Assembly: GCA_029945855.1 (NCBI GenBank)
Contig: JAQSDJ010000111.1
Coordinates: 1 to 35,271, forward strand
Direction: 5' to 3'
DNA: 35,271 bases
Origin: Lacunisphaera sp.
Lineage (GTDB): Bacteria; Verrucomicrobiota; Verrucomicrobiia; Opitutales; Opitutaceae
How positions within the stretch are numbered: position 1 is the stretch's first letter; each line of letters starts with the position of its first letter. The notes beneath the pieces are model-generated. The model had not been told where the DNA came from. It was given only the letters and a program-made list of their open reading frames with translations, and made no database searches. Below are positions 1 through 8,323 of the stretch, piece after piece. A program made the position numbers and the translations under genes.

Positions 1-5
1 CCCTT

Positions 6-31
6 GGTGTCAGACCGTGTTTGACGACACC
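6..31. repeat. Short hairpin at window edge
   Basis: A six-base inverted repeat, GGTGTC at 6-11 and GACACC at 26-31, encloses a 14-base loop. It lies in an AT-richer stretch than the rest of the window. It could be a mobile-element end, a REP-type palindrome or a terminator; the sequence alone does not decide. Confidence 0.3.
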
Positions 32-52
32 TCTTAACTTAACTAAGTATTA

Positions 53-199
53 CTAAGCCGGCCTCATGCAGTTGGCCGGATATCCCGCACTCATCAGGGG
101 CGGATTGAATGGTCTTTTGGTGGGCCAGCCCGCTCGCGGGCGCTCTTCAGAGCGCGAGCAAGCTCGCTGGCCCACGCCAACTGCATGAGTCCGGCTAAG
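53..199. repeat. Nested inverted repeat (REP/MITE-like) overlapping the regulator's 3' end
   Basis: The outer arms at 53-76 and 176-199 pair at 22 of 24 positions. An inner pair, 120-146 and 149-175, matches at 22 of 27 positions. The two right arms are contiguous (149-199), while the left arms are separated by 43 unpaired bases (77-119). The outer right arm contains the TAG stop of the response regulator at 195-197, read on the minus strand. The structure could terminate transcription of the kinase/regulator operon, but there is no T-tract. A REP-type or miniature mobile element is an equally good reading. Confidence 0.6.
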
Positions 200-854
200 G
201 CCGCGTGGACAATTTCGCGACCGCCTCCATGCGGGACCGGACATGGAGTTTTTCGTAGATGCGCCGGATGTAACAGGAAACCGTGTTGTTCGTGATGCCC
301 AGCAGGTCCGCGATTTCCTTGTAGATCCGGCCCTGGGCGAGCAGGTGCAGGACCTGGTTTTCCCGCTCGGAGAGCAGGTCGATTTCCGGGGCCTGATGGC
401 GGTTCGGTTGGAAGGACACTACGACCTTGCGGGCCACGCTGCTGGTCATCGGCGATCCACCGGCGATCACGTCGCGCAGCGCCACCACCAGGTCCGCCGC
501 GGCGGAACGCTTGAGGAGGTAGCCGATGGCGCCGGCCGACAGGGCTTCGAAAATGCTTTCGGGGTCGTCGTAGACAGTCAGCATCACGAAATGCGTGCGG
601 GGCAAGCGAGGCTTCAGCAGACGCACACACTCGATCCCGCTCGCGCCCGGCAGGTCGATATCCATCAGCACTATATCCGGCCGGGCTTCGACGAGAATCC
701 GCTGGGCGGCTTCGGCATCCGCACAAATGTGCCCGCAGACAAAACCCGCTTTCCGGAGCAAATCCGCGATCAGGTTGCGGGTCTTGGCATCATCGTCCAC
801 GAGGGCGACGGTTGCCGCGGTCGTCAGGGCATCGGGTTTCTCGGGTTTTGTCAT
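195..854 (-). CDS. Response regulator, NarL/FixJ (LuxR-HTH) family
   Basis: This 219-residue protein has a receiver domain at about residues 15-130 and a LuxR-type helix-turn-helix at about 159-216. The receiver has the acidic pocket (VDDD, residues 19-22), the phospho-accepting Asp65 in VLMDIDLPG, a conserved Thr (MLT, 91-93) and a Lys (LLK, 113-115). The output domain begins with the classic LSERE motif and continues with IADLLGITNNTVSCYIRRIYEKL. Its start lies 18 bases after the stop of the histidine kinase, so the two are almost certainly cotranscribed. Phosphorylation by that kinase and activation of the divergent glycan cluster are inferred from position. The stop codon lies inside a large inverted repeat. 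Confidence 0.95.
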   Translation of the reverse strand: MTKPEKPDALTTAATVALVDDDAKTRNLIADLLRKAGFVCGHICADAEAAQRILVEARPDIVLMDIDLPGASGIECVRLLKPRLPRTHFVMLTVYDDPESIFEALSAGAIGYLLKRSAAADLVVALRDVIAGGSPMTSSVARKVVVSFQPNRHQAPEIDLLSERENQVLHLLAQGRIYKEIADLLGITNNTVSCYIRRIYEKLHVRSRMEAVAKLSTRP

Positions 855-872
855 GGCCTGCGCGCTAGGCAG

Positions 873-3800
873 TCAGGCCCTCCGCCGCAAAGCAACGCGG
901 AAGATGACAGCGGTGCCGCCCTCCGCGCGATTGGCCCACGTCAGGGTGCCGCCGAGTTTCGTGATCCGCTGGCGCATGCTCTCCAGCCCAATCCCCCCGG
1001 GCCCTTCCGGTTTGGGCTCGGTGGTTCGCGCGGGAATACCGCGGCCGTTGTCCTCCAGCCGGAAGACGAAGCCGTCGGATTCGCACTGGACGGAAAACCT
1101 CACTTCGGTGGCTGCGGCATGCTTGGCGACGTTGTGCAGCGCTTCGCGCATGACGAGATACAGGTCGTGGCGGTATTCCGCCGTGACCTCCAGCCGCTCG
1201 AGATCGAACGGCACGTTGATGTGGCACTGCAAGCCGACGCGCCGGGTGAATTCCTGCACGACGCCACTGAGGTAGGAGACCAGGCTCTCGAGCGAATCGT
1301 GGCGGGGGTTGACCGCCCAGACGATTTCATCGATGGCCGTCGTCATCTCCGTCACCGTTTCCTCGATTTCCCGCAGCCTGACCGTGGTCTCCCTTTCCCC
1401 GGTTTCCACGGCCTGGGCGGAATGGGACAAAATGGACAACTGGGTCAGCCCGGAGCCGATTTCGTCGTGAATATCATGCGCGATCCGGGTGCGATCGCGT
1501 TCGATGGCCTGCATCTGTTCGATGCGGGCAATCTGGCGGCGATACCGCAAATGCGTGGCCCAATACACGGCGCCCGCGACCAGCCCGAGCGTCAGGGCGA
1601 CGGCCAGAGCCGCAAACCAGTTCGTTTCCCAGAAATGGGGTTTCACGTTCAGCTGCAGCGCCGCCTCCGGCCCGCCGGTGCCCTCGGCGGACAAGCTCTG
1701 CACGCGGAAAACGTAGCGCCCGGGCCGCAGGTAACTGAGGTAGGCGGTCCGCCGCGTCTCGGCCTGATTCCAGTTTTCATCGGCCCCCTGCACGATATAG
1801 CGGAAGAGGACCCGATGGGGGGCAGTCAGATTGAGGCCCGTATAATCGATTTCCAGGCGACGCGATCCGGGCTCCACTTCCAGGGAAAGGTTTTTCGCCA
1901 GCCCCGTCGCCTCCACCTTGATGCCGTCAATCCGGATGGTCTCGATCAGGACGGGGGGCAGGGGAGCGGTGGGCGGTGAAATCCGGGGATCGATCCGGGC
2001 CAGCCCCCGGTCCGTGGCAAACCAAAGCAGGCCATCCGGGGTGCGGCCGGCCCCGGCCTGCGAGCCGCCGGACAGGCCGCGCGTGATCAGACCCTCGCTC
2101 TCATCGTACACCTGGGCGGAAACCCGCGCGATGCCCCCGGCCGCATGACGCTCGAGTTCCGCCCGGCCGACGCGGGCGATGCCGCCGTTGGTGCCGAGCC
2201 ATAACGCCCCCGATTCATCCTTGATGATCTGCGCGACCTTGTTGCCGGGAATTCCGCAAGTGGCGTCAATCTGACTGAATCGTCCTTCCCGGTAAGTCAC
2301 GAGCCCGCGGTCGTCGGTCCCGATGCGGAGGGTGTCATCCGGCTCGATTTGCAGCGACCAGATATAATTGCTCGGCAGCCCCTCGGTCTGGCGGAGCACC
2401 TGCAAGACGCCATCCCGATAACGCCCCAGCCCGTTGCCCACCGAGGCGATCCAGACGGTGCCATCCGCCGCCTCGGCAAAACCGCTGATCTTGGTCAATT
2501 GCCCGTTCACCGGCTGCAGGAAGGTGAGGCGATCCGAGGCGATGCGGCCCACGCCGAGCAGCCCGCCGATCCACAAATCTCCGTTCCGCGACTGGAAGAC
2601 CGCGGTGAGCGGTCCCACCGCTTGATCGGTGAACTTGGGCCGGAATCGATCTTCCTCGAATACTCCGAAATCCCCGTTGGTGAGTCCGGCCCAGATTCGG
2701 CCCGCGGAATCCTCCAGCATCGTTTTCACCGTGAGATTGGTCAGGCCGGCCGCCCGGTCCAGATGCGTCCAGGTCCCGTTGCGCAGCCGGTAGACTCCGG
2801 CGCCTTCGGTCCCTGCCCATACGCTGCCATCCCGGGCGGCGATCACGGTCTGCACGGACCAGTTGCCCCACCCGCCGGGAGGGCCCACCATTTCGATCGA
2901 ACTGGGCCGCAACCGGCACAAGCCCTTGTCGCCGGCGCCGACCCACAGGTTGCCTTCGCGATCCTCGACGAGTGCGGTGACATAATCGGCCGGCAACCCG
3001 TGCGCCGCGTCCAGTTGCTGCACGGCGCCTGATGGCGTCAGGAATTGCAGGCCTTCGTCGTAGGTGCTGACCGCCAGGCGTCCATCGGCCAGTTCCATCC
3101 AGGTGTTCGTCCAGGTCCGCTGGCGCACCTGCGTGGCCACGGACTCGCCGGTCCACCGCCCATCCGCCCAGCGCCGGACTTGCGTGTGATCCGCCACCCA
3201 GACCCCGCCCTGCCGGGCCCGAAAGACCTGGGCCGGACCCTCCCAGCGCATCGGCATGGCCAGGTTCGTATTCCCGCTGGGGCGAACCTGGGGAAAGGGC
3301 GCGCCACTGGCGTAAGGTATCACAAGGTTTTTCGGCAGGTCGCGCGTGCCGGCGGCCGCGGAATCCAACGGGAAAACCCCTTCGTCGCCCGACAGCCACA
3401 TCTGGCCGGAGTTACCCGAAGCGATGTCACTGACCCTTTGCCCGCCCACTTCCTTGAGGATGGATCCGGGCTGCAATCCGCTGACGGGCAGCAGCCAGCT
3501 CAGCCGGTTGCGCGCCCAGACCGTGCCGTCGGCGGTCTCGCCAAACTGGTCAATGGGCGAACCCAGCCATTCCGGGCCGAGCAGAAGCTTTTGAAAACGT
3601 CCGTCGCGCCACACGGTGATTTCACCGGTATCATGGCCGAGCCACATGTTCCCGCCGCGATCCTCATACAGGGCGTTCACCAGATTGTTGGCCAGTCCCG
3701 GGGTGTTGGAGACGTCGTGGCTCCGGAAGCGAACGCCGTCGAAGCGCGCTACCCCGTTGAAAGTGGCGATCCACATGAACCCTTGCATGTCCTGCCACAG

Positions 3801-4016
3801 GTGGCGCACGCGGTCCGCCGGCAGGCCGTCCTTCGTGCTCCACGAGGTGACCGTATAGGTGCGATTTGCCTCAATGCCGGCGGGTTCCACCCGTGGCGTG
3901 CCTGCTGCGCCGCACAAGCCGGCGGCGAGTCCCAGAAGCAGGCCCATCCCGCTTCGCGCGGCGTGGAGTGGCCCGGACGACGGCAGACTCTGGGGCACGA
4001 GAGAAGGAAGCCGCAT
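873..4016 (-). CDS. Beta-propeller sensor histidine kinase (Reg_prop, Y_Y_Y, HisKA_3, HATPase_c)
   Basis: The protein is about 1047 residues from the ATG at 4016. ATGs at 4022 and 4103 are in frame, but the hydrophobic signal segment (GMGLLLGLAAGLCGAAG) follows the inner starts more naturally. The sensor contains roughly 13-14 Reg_prop repeats of the form D-x-x-G-x-[LVM]-W-x-[GA]-T, for example EGNLWVGAGDKGL and SGALWLGTNGGIARV. That is enough for two seven-bladed propellers. A Y_Y_Y domain follows (RRLEIDYTGLNL to LRPGRYVFRVQS), then one membrane segment at about residues 800-821. The kinase core has phospho-acceptor His850 in DIHDEIGSGL, an N-box (REALHNVAKHA) and G-boxes (EDNGRGI, GGIGLESM). 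Bacteroidetes glycan sensors often fuse this sensor to an AraC regulator; here the regulator is a separate NarL-type gene just downstream. Its position, divergent from the glycosidases, suggests it senses their substrate. Confidence 0.95.
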   Translation of the reverse strand: MRLPSLVPQSLPSSGPLHAARSGMGLLLGLAAGLCGAAGTPRVEPAGIEANRTYTVTSWSTKDGLPADRVRHLWQDMQGFMWIATFNGVARFDGVRFRSHDVSNTPGLANNLVNALYEDRGGNMWLGHDTGEITVWRDGRFQKLLLGPEWLGSPIDQFGETADGTVWARNRLSWLLPVSGLQPGSILKEVGGQRVSDIASGNSGQMWLSGDEGVFPLDSAAAGTRDLPKNLVIPYASGAPFPQVRPSGNTNLAMPMRWEGPAQVFRARQGGVWVADHTQVRRWADGRWTGESVATQVRQRTWTNTWMELADGRLAVSTYDEGLQFLTPSGAVQQLDAAHGLPADYVTALVEDREGNLWVGAGDKGLCRLRPSSIEMVGPPGGWGNWSVQTVIAARDGSVWAGTEGAGVYRLRNGTWTHLDRAAGLTNLTVKTMLEDSAGRIWAGLTNGDFGVFEEDRFRPKFTDQAVGPLTAVFQSRNGDLWIGGLLGVGRIASDRLTFLQPVNGQLTKISGFAEAADGTVWIASVGNGLGRYRDGVLQVLRQTEGLPSNYIWSLQIEPDDTLRIGTDDRGLVTYREGRFSQIDATCGIPGNKVAQIIKDESGALWLGTNGGIARVGRAELERHAAGGIARVSAQVYDESEGLITRGLSGGSQAGAGRTPDGLLWFATDRGLARIDPRISPPTAPLPPVLIETIRIDGIKVEATGLAKNLSLEVEPGSRRLEIDYTGLNLTAPHRVLFRYIVQGADENWNQAETRRTAYLSYLRPGRYVFRVQSLSAEGTGGPEAALQLNVKPHFWETNWFAALAVALTLGLVAGAVYWATHLRYRRQIARIEQMQAIERDRTRIAHDIHDEIGSGLTQLSILSHSAQAVETGERETTVRLREIEETVTEMTTAIDEIVWAVNPRHDSLESLVSYLSGVVQEFTRRVGLQCHINVPFDLERLEVTAEYRHDLYLVMREALHNVAKHAAATEVRFSVQCESDGFVFRLEDNGRGIPARTTEPKPEGPGGIGLESMRQRITKLGGTLTWANRAEGGTAVIFRVALRRRA

Positions 4017-4308
4017 ACCCATGGTTGAGTAACGCGTAAACCAGATCGCCAAGTCAAGCGCACGCCGGCCATCGCCCACCATCGAGGGCCCGATCATTGC
4101 CACCTATACTGGGGGCATACACGGGCAGGAGTTCTGTGCTAAACTCCCCCCCCGCGCGCAGGTCATGCCCGATCGAATAAACCCATGACAGTGAATACCC
4201 CGCATCCCCCAACCCCCACCGGACGGTTGCTCCGCCCAGCCGGCGCGCAACATCGTCTCCCGCTTTGCCGTGCCCGTCCCTCGGCTAACCGGGGAGAAAA
4301 TATCTAGC
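4017..4308. promoter_or_regulatory. Divergent intergenic region between kinase and glycan cluster
   Basis: About 290 bases separate the kinase start from the GH31 start, so promoters for both directions should lie here. A run of eight C (4146-4153) and several AT-rich hexamers occur (TATACT near 4105, TAAACT near 4140). I cannot pair them convincingly into -35/-10 boxes. A purine-rich GGGGAG at 4291-4296 lies 12 bases before the GH31 ATG and may serve as its ribosome binding site. I saw no convincing operator palindrome. Confidence 0.4.
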
Positions 4309-5892
4309 ATGAAGTTCAAATCCCTCTTCACCTGCGGCATTTTCCTGGCCGCGACCGCAGCCCTGGCGCAGAATTCCGTCCAATCGGAACTGAGGCTCAA
4401 ACTCCTGCCGAATGAAGTCTGGTGGGGGGGGGCGACGGTGCTGGGGAATAAGATGCCCTTCGGAACCGCACCCCTGGCGGTCAATCTCGACGGCGACCAC
4501 TTAGGCAACCAAGCGGCCCCCCTGCTGCTTTCCTCCCAAGGTCGCTACATTTGGGCCGAAAAGGCTTTCGCCTTTTCCGTCGAGGGCGAGGGCTTGAAGG
4601 TCGCCTCCCCGGGCAATGTGCTCCGCTACGGCCAGGCGGGCCAGACCCTGCGCAGCGCCTACACCTTCGCCTCGGCCCACTTTTTCCCCACCGACGGAAA
4701 ACTGCCGGATCTTTCGCTCGTCTCGGCGCCGCAATATAACACGTGGATTGAGCTGATGTATGATCAGAACCAGCGGGACATCCTCAAATATGCCCACGCA
4801 ATCGTGGACAACGGGCTCCCCGCTGGCGTGCTCATGATCGACGACAACTGGCAGGAGAACTATGGCAAGTGGACCTTCCATCCCGGCCGCTTCCCGGACC
4901 CCAAGGCCATGATGAAGGAACTCCACGCGCTAGGCTTCAAAGTCATGCTGTGGGTCTGCCCGTTCATCAGCGCCGATTCCGACGTCTATCGGGCCTTGGC
5001 CAGGCAGAATGCGCTGCTGATGCAAGAGCCCCAGGACCCCGCCATGATCACCTGGTGGAATGGCAAGAGTGCGCTGCTCGATCTGACGAATCCCGTTGCC
5101 CGCACTTGGTTTACCGGAGAGCTCAGCCGCCTCCAGGCGGAGTATGGGGTCGATGGATTCAAGCTCGATGCCGGTGACCCCGAATTCTACAACCCGGCGC
5201 TCCTCGCCCATCAGCAGTTGGACGCCAACGAACACACCCGGCTGTTCGCCGAAATCGGCCTGGCGTTCCCGCTCAACGAGTATCGCGCCAGCTGGAAGAT
5301 CGCGGGCCGGCCCCTCGTGCAACGCCTCCGGGACAAGTCGCACGACTGGGCGGATCTCCATCGCTTGATTCCCGACATGGTGGCCGCCGGGCTGCTCGGC
5401 TATACCTTTGTGTGCCCCGACATGATCGGCGGCGGGGAATTCCGGTCCTTTCTCCATGCCGCGACCATTGACCAGGATCTGATCGTGCGCTCCGCCCAAG
5501 TCCACGCGCTGGCCCCGATGATGCAGTTCTCTGTCGCGCCTTGGCGGGTGCTTGATGCCACGCGTCTGGCGGCCATCAAGCAGGCCGTCGCCTTGCGGCA
5601 ACGTTTCGTGCCGCGGATTCTTGAACTCGTCAAAGCCAGCGCCGCTACGGGCGAGCCGATCCTGCGCCCGATGGCCTACGTCTTCCCGCAGGGCGGCTAC
5701 GAACAGGTGAAAGACCAGTTTATGATGGGCGATAATCTGCTCGTCGCCCCGATGCTCGAAAAGGGAACGGCGCGCACCGTCCTGATTCCCGCCGGCCAAT
5801 GGAAAGCCGACGATGGCAAGATTCTCAACGGTCCACAGAAACTGACCATCGAAGTGCCGCTGGCGCGCCTGCCCTACTTCGAACGGCAATAA
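4309..5892 (+). CDS. Exported glycoside hydrolase family 31, alpha-galactosidase/MYORG-like
   Basis: The protein is 527 residues from the ATG at 4309, chosen because it opens directly into a signal peptide (MKFKSLFTCGIFLAATAALA, then QNS). An upstream ATG at 4270 would put 13 residues before it. The TIM barrel is recognisable from YNTWIELMYDQNQ and MIDDNWQENYGKW. Asp287 in DGFKLDAGD is the expected GH31 nucleophile, and Asp371 in CPDMIGGGE is the expected acid/base. At about 530 residues it is short for GH31 and resembles the compact MYORG-like branch, in which alpha-galactosidase activity is known; alpha-glucosidase or alpha-xylosidase remain possible. It is the first gene of the divergent cluster. 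A run of nine G (4434-4442) near the 5' end is prone to slippage. Confidence 0.87.
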   Translation: MKFKSLFTCGIFLAATAALAQNSVQSELRLKLLPNEVWWGGATVLGNKMPFGTAPLAVNLDGDHLGNQAAPLLLSSQGRYIWAEKAFAFSVEGEGLKVASPGNVLRYGQAGQTLRSAYTFASAHFFPTDGKLPDLSLVSAPQYNTWIELMYDQNQRDILKYAHAIVDNGLPAGVLMIDDNWQENYGKWTFHPGRFPDPKAMMKELHALGFKVMLWVCPFISADSDVYRALARQNALLMQEPQDPAMITWWNGKSALLDLTNPVARTWFTGELSRLQAEYGVDGFKLDAGDPEFYNPALLAHQQLDANEHTRLFAEIGLAFPLNEYRASWKIAGRPLVQRLRDKSHDWADLHRLIPDMVAAGLLGYTFVCPDMIGGGEFRSFLHAATIDQDLIVRSAQVHALAPMMQFSVAPWRVLDATRLAAIKQAVALRQRFVPRILELVKASAATGEPILRPMAYVFPQGGYEQVKDQFMMGDNLLVAPMLEKGTARTVLIPAGQWKADDGKILNGPQKLTIEVPLARLPYFERQ

Positions 5893-6035
5893 CGCCGAAC
5901 GTGCATCCGAAATGCGTGCCCCCAACAGCCTCCCAACTGCCGGACTTGACCGGTCAGCCTCCCGGATGGTCCCGGCGGGGTTTCCTTCCTCCCAACCAAG
6001 CCCGGCGCCAGCGATTGTTTAGTCCACCCTCCGTC

Positions 6036-8246
6036 ATGCCGACCCCACCACTGCTCCCCATGCTACCCCGCATCCTCCTCCTGCTTTCCCTGCCCCTCCT
6101 GGGCTCCGCCGCCACCCGCGTCGAGCTGGCCTGCGATCGCAGCATCCCCGCCATCGCCTTTTCCGCCAGCGAAATTGAACGGGCGGCGGCGCTGGCGCCT
6201 GACGGTGCGCCGCTCCTGGTTTCTCTCGAAATCGATCCCGCCGGCGGCGGCGACCCCCAGGCCTATCGCATCGAACGCACCGGGGCCGACCGCGTGCGGG
6301 TGGTGGGGCAGGGGGCCCCGGGCGCCATGTACGGCGGACTCGATGTGGCCGAGGCCCTGCGCATCGGCACCACGGCCAGCCTCAAGGCCGGCCCGCGCGC
6401 TCCGCACGTGGCCCAGCGCGGCATCAAGTTCAACATTCCCCTCGATCTCCGCACGCCCAGCTACACCGACTGCTCCGACGCCGCGCAGGCCAACATCCCC
6501 GAGATGTGGGACCGCGAGTTCTGGCGGTCCTACCTCGATGACCTCGCCCGGCACCGCTACAACGTTGTCTCGATTTGGTCGCTCCACCCGTTCCCGTCAC
6601 TGGTCAAGGTGCCCGAGTTTCCCGAGGTGGCGCTCGCCGATGTCTGGCGCACGCGCCTCAAGCTGGAGGACAATTTCTCCTTCGCGGGCACCGACATGGT
6701 GCGCCCCGCCATGCTCGCCGACCACGAGGTCGTGAAGCGCATCAGCATCGACGAGAAAATCGAGTTCTGGCGCTGGGTGATGCAATACGCACAGGAGCGG
6801 GGCATCGCCTTTTACGTATTCACGTGGAACACCTTCACTTTTGGCGCCGAGGGCAAGCATGGCATCACCAGCGACCTCGAAAACCCGATCACCAAGGCAT
6901 ACTTCCGCGCCAGCGTGCGTGAGATGATCAATACTTATCCCCTGCTCGCCGGCTTCGGCATCACCGCGGGCGAGGGTATGCCTCATAAAATGGACTCCAA
7001 GGTGAAGGAGAAGTGGCTCTGGGATACGTACGGCGAGGGGGTCCGGGACGCGCTGAAGACCAACCCGCAGCGGGTCGTGCGTATGATCCACCGGTTCCAT
7101 TGGACGGCCCAGAGCGAGATCATCGATGCGTGGAAGGACTATCCCGGCTTTCCCGCCACCTTCGACTTCAGCTTCAAGTATTCGGTGGCCCACATGTATT
7201 CGATCACCAACCCGCCGTTCATCAAGCCGCTGCTGGATGGCATCGCGCCCGGCCTGCGCACCTGGCTGACCGTGCGTAATGATGACATCTACACCTTCCG
7301 GTGGGGTAATCCCGATTACGCCCGCGATTACGTGGTCAACATGCCCGCCGCGGACAAGTGCGCCGGGTTCTACATGGGACCCGACGGGTACGTCTGGGGT
7401 CGGTCCTTCTTGGAACGGCAGCCGCCCGCCGCCGGACCCCGCCCGCTCGTGATCGAAAAGCAGTGGTACAGCTTCATGCTCTGGGGCCGCCTCGCCTACG
7501 AGCCCACGCTGAGCAACGCCCATTTCGAACGCGTCCTCGCGGCGCGCTTTCCCGGCGTGCCGGCGCCGACCCTCTTCGCGGCCTCCAACGCGGCCTCCGA
7601 GGTCATCCCCACCATCACCAGCTTCTTCTGGGGTGACATCGACCTGAAGTGGTTTCCCGAAGCCTGCCTGAGCAGCCCGCGCAGCAAAGGTTTCTACACG
7701 GTAAAGCATTTCGTGGAGGGGGGCACGATGCCCGGTTCCGGCAATATCGACATTCGCGAGTGGTGTCTGAGCCTGCTGGGCAAAAAGCCCATGCCGGGCA
7801 CGACCCCGCTACAAATCGCGGATCGCCTCCGCGGGCAGGCCCTCGAGGCGGAGCGCCTGATCGCCGAACTCCGCCCGTTCGCCGCCCGCTCCGAGGAACT
7901 CGCCGCCACCCTCGATGACTTCACGTGCTTCGCCCTCCTCGGGCATTACTATGCCGAGAAAATCCGCGGGGCTTGCGCCCTCGCGCTCTATGACTCCACG
8001 TCGGATCCTGCTGAACAGGCCGCCGCCTTGCGGCACCTCGGGTCGGCCCTTGGGTACTGGCAGCGTTACGCCGCGGTGCGCGATGCCCGCTACGGGCCCG
8101 CGCTGTATAATCGTGTCGGTCACGTGGACATTACGGCGCTCACCGGTAAAGTCGCCGCCGACCTCGACCTGGTCCGCGGGTGGAAACCCGGCAGCGTGAA
8201 GTATGACGGTTCCCGCCCTGGCACTGAAAAAGGCTTCCAGCACTGA
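6036..8246 (+). CDS. Exported GH67-like (alpha-glucuronidase-type) protein, paralogue A
   Basis: The protein is 736 residues from the ATG at 6036; an ATG at 6060 is also possible. Both lead into a signal peptide rich in Leu and Pro ending near GSAA. The reading frame stays open upstream to 5799, but that part overlaps GH31 and looks non-coding. A short N-terminal alpha/beta domain ends in GAMYGGLDVAEAL. It is followed by RGIKFNIPLD and a TIM-barrel-like core with HRYNVVSIW, FTWNTF, GFGITAGEGM (Glu313, candidate catalytic residue) and RNDD (Asp416 and Asp417). The C-terminal part is helical with YYAEKIRGACALALY. The plan resembles GH67, but I see no close GH67 signature, so the substrate is unknown. 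Homologues are at 11792, 18579, 20988 and 30480. Confidence 0.7.
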   Translation: MPTPPLLPMLPRILLLLSLPLLGSAATRVELACDRSIPAIAFSASEIERAAALAPDGAPLLVSLEIDPAGGGDPQAYRIERTGADRVRVVGQGAPGAMYGGLDVAEALRIGTTASLKAGPRAPHVAQRGIKFNIPLDLRTPSYTDCSDAAQANIPEMWDREFWRSYLDDLARHRYNVVSIWSLHPFPSLVKVPEFPEVALADVWRTRLKLEDNFSFAGTDMVRPAMLADHEVVKRISIDEKIEFWRWVMQYAQERGIAFYVFTWNTFTFGAEGKHGITSDLENPITKAYFRASVREMINTYPLLAGFGITAGEGMPHKMDSKVKEKWLWDTYGEGVRDALKTNPQRVVRMIHRFHWTAQSEIIDAWKDYPGFPATFDFSFKYSVAHMYSITNPPFIKPLLDGIAPGLRTWLTVRNDDIYTFRWGNPDYARDYVVNMPAADKCAGFYMGPDGYVWGRSFLERQPPAAGPRPLVIEKQWYSFMLWGRLAYEPTLSNAHFERVLAARFPGVPAPTLFAASNAASEVIPTITSFFWGDIDLKWFPEACLSSPRSKGFYTVKHFVEGGTMPGSGNIDIREWCLSLLGKKPMPGTTPLQIADRLRGQALEAERLIAELRPFAARSEELAATLDDFTCFALLGHYYAEKIRGACALALYDSTSDPAEQAAALRHLGSALGYWQRYAAVRDARYGPALYNRVGHVDITALTGKVAADLDLVRGWKPGSVKYDGSRPGTEKGFQH

Positions 8247-8323
8247 GCGGCGCGTCCCGGGCCCGCTGGTCCTGCCCCAGTCAAATTTCCTGAGAAAACC
8301 GTTTCCCTCAAACTTACATTTCT

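Noticed and set aside
243-1979. Plus-strand open frame opposite the regulator and kinase
   Set aside because: The minus strand shows complete receiver, HTH and kinase motifs across the same bases.
4104-4508. Minus-strand open frame of 134 codons upstream of the kinase
   Set aside because: It overlaps the GH31 signal peptide region and has no recognisable motif.
5799-6035. 5' extension of paralogue A into the GH31 gene
   Set aside because: The extension lacks homology with the other paralogues, and a signal peptide begins only at 6036 or 6060.
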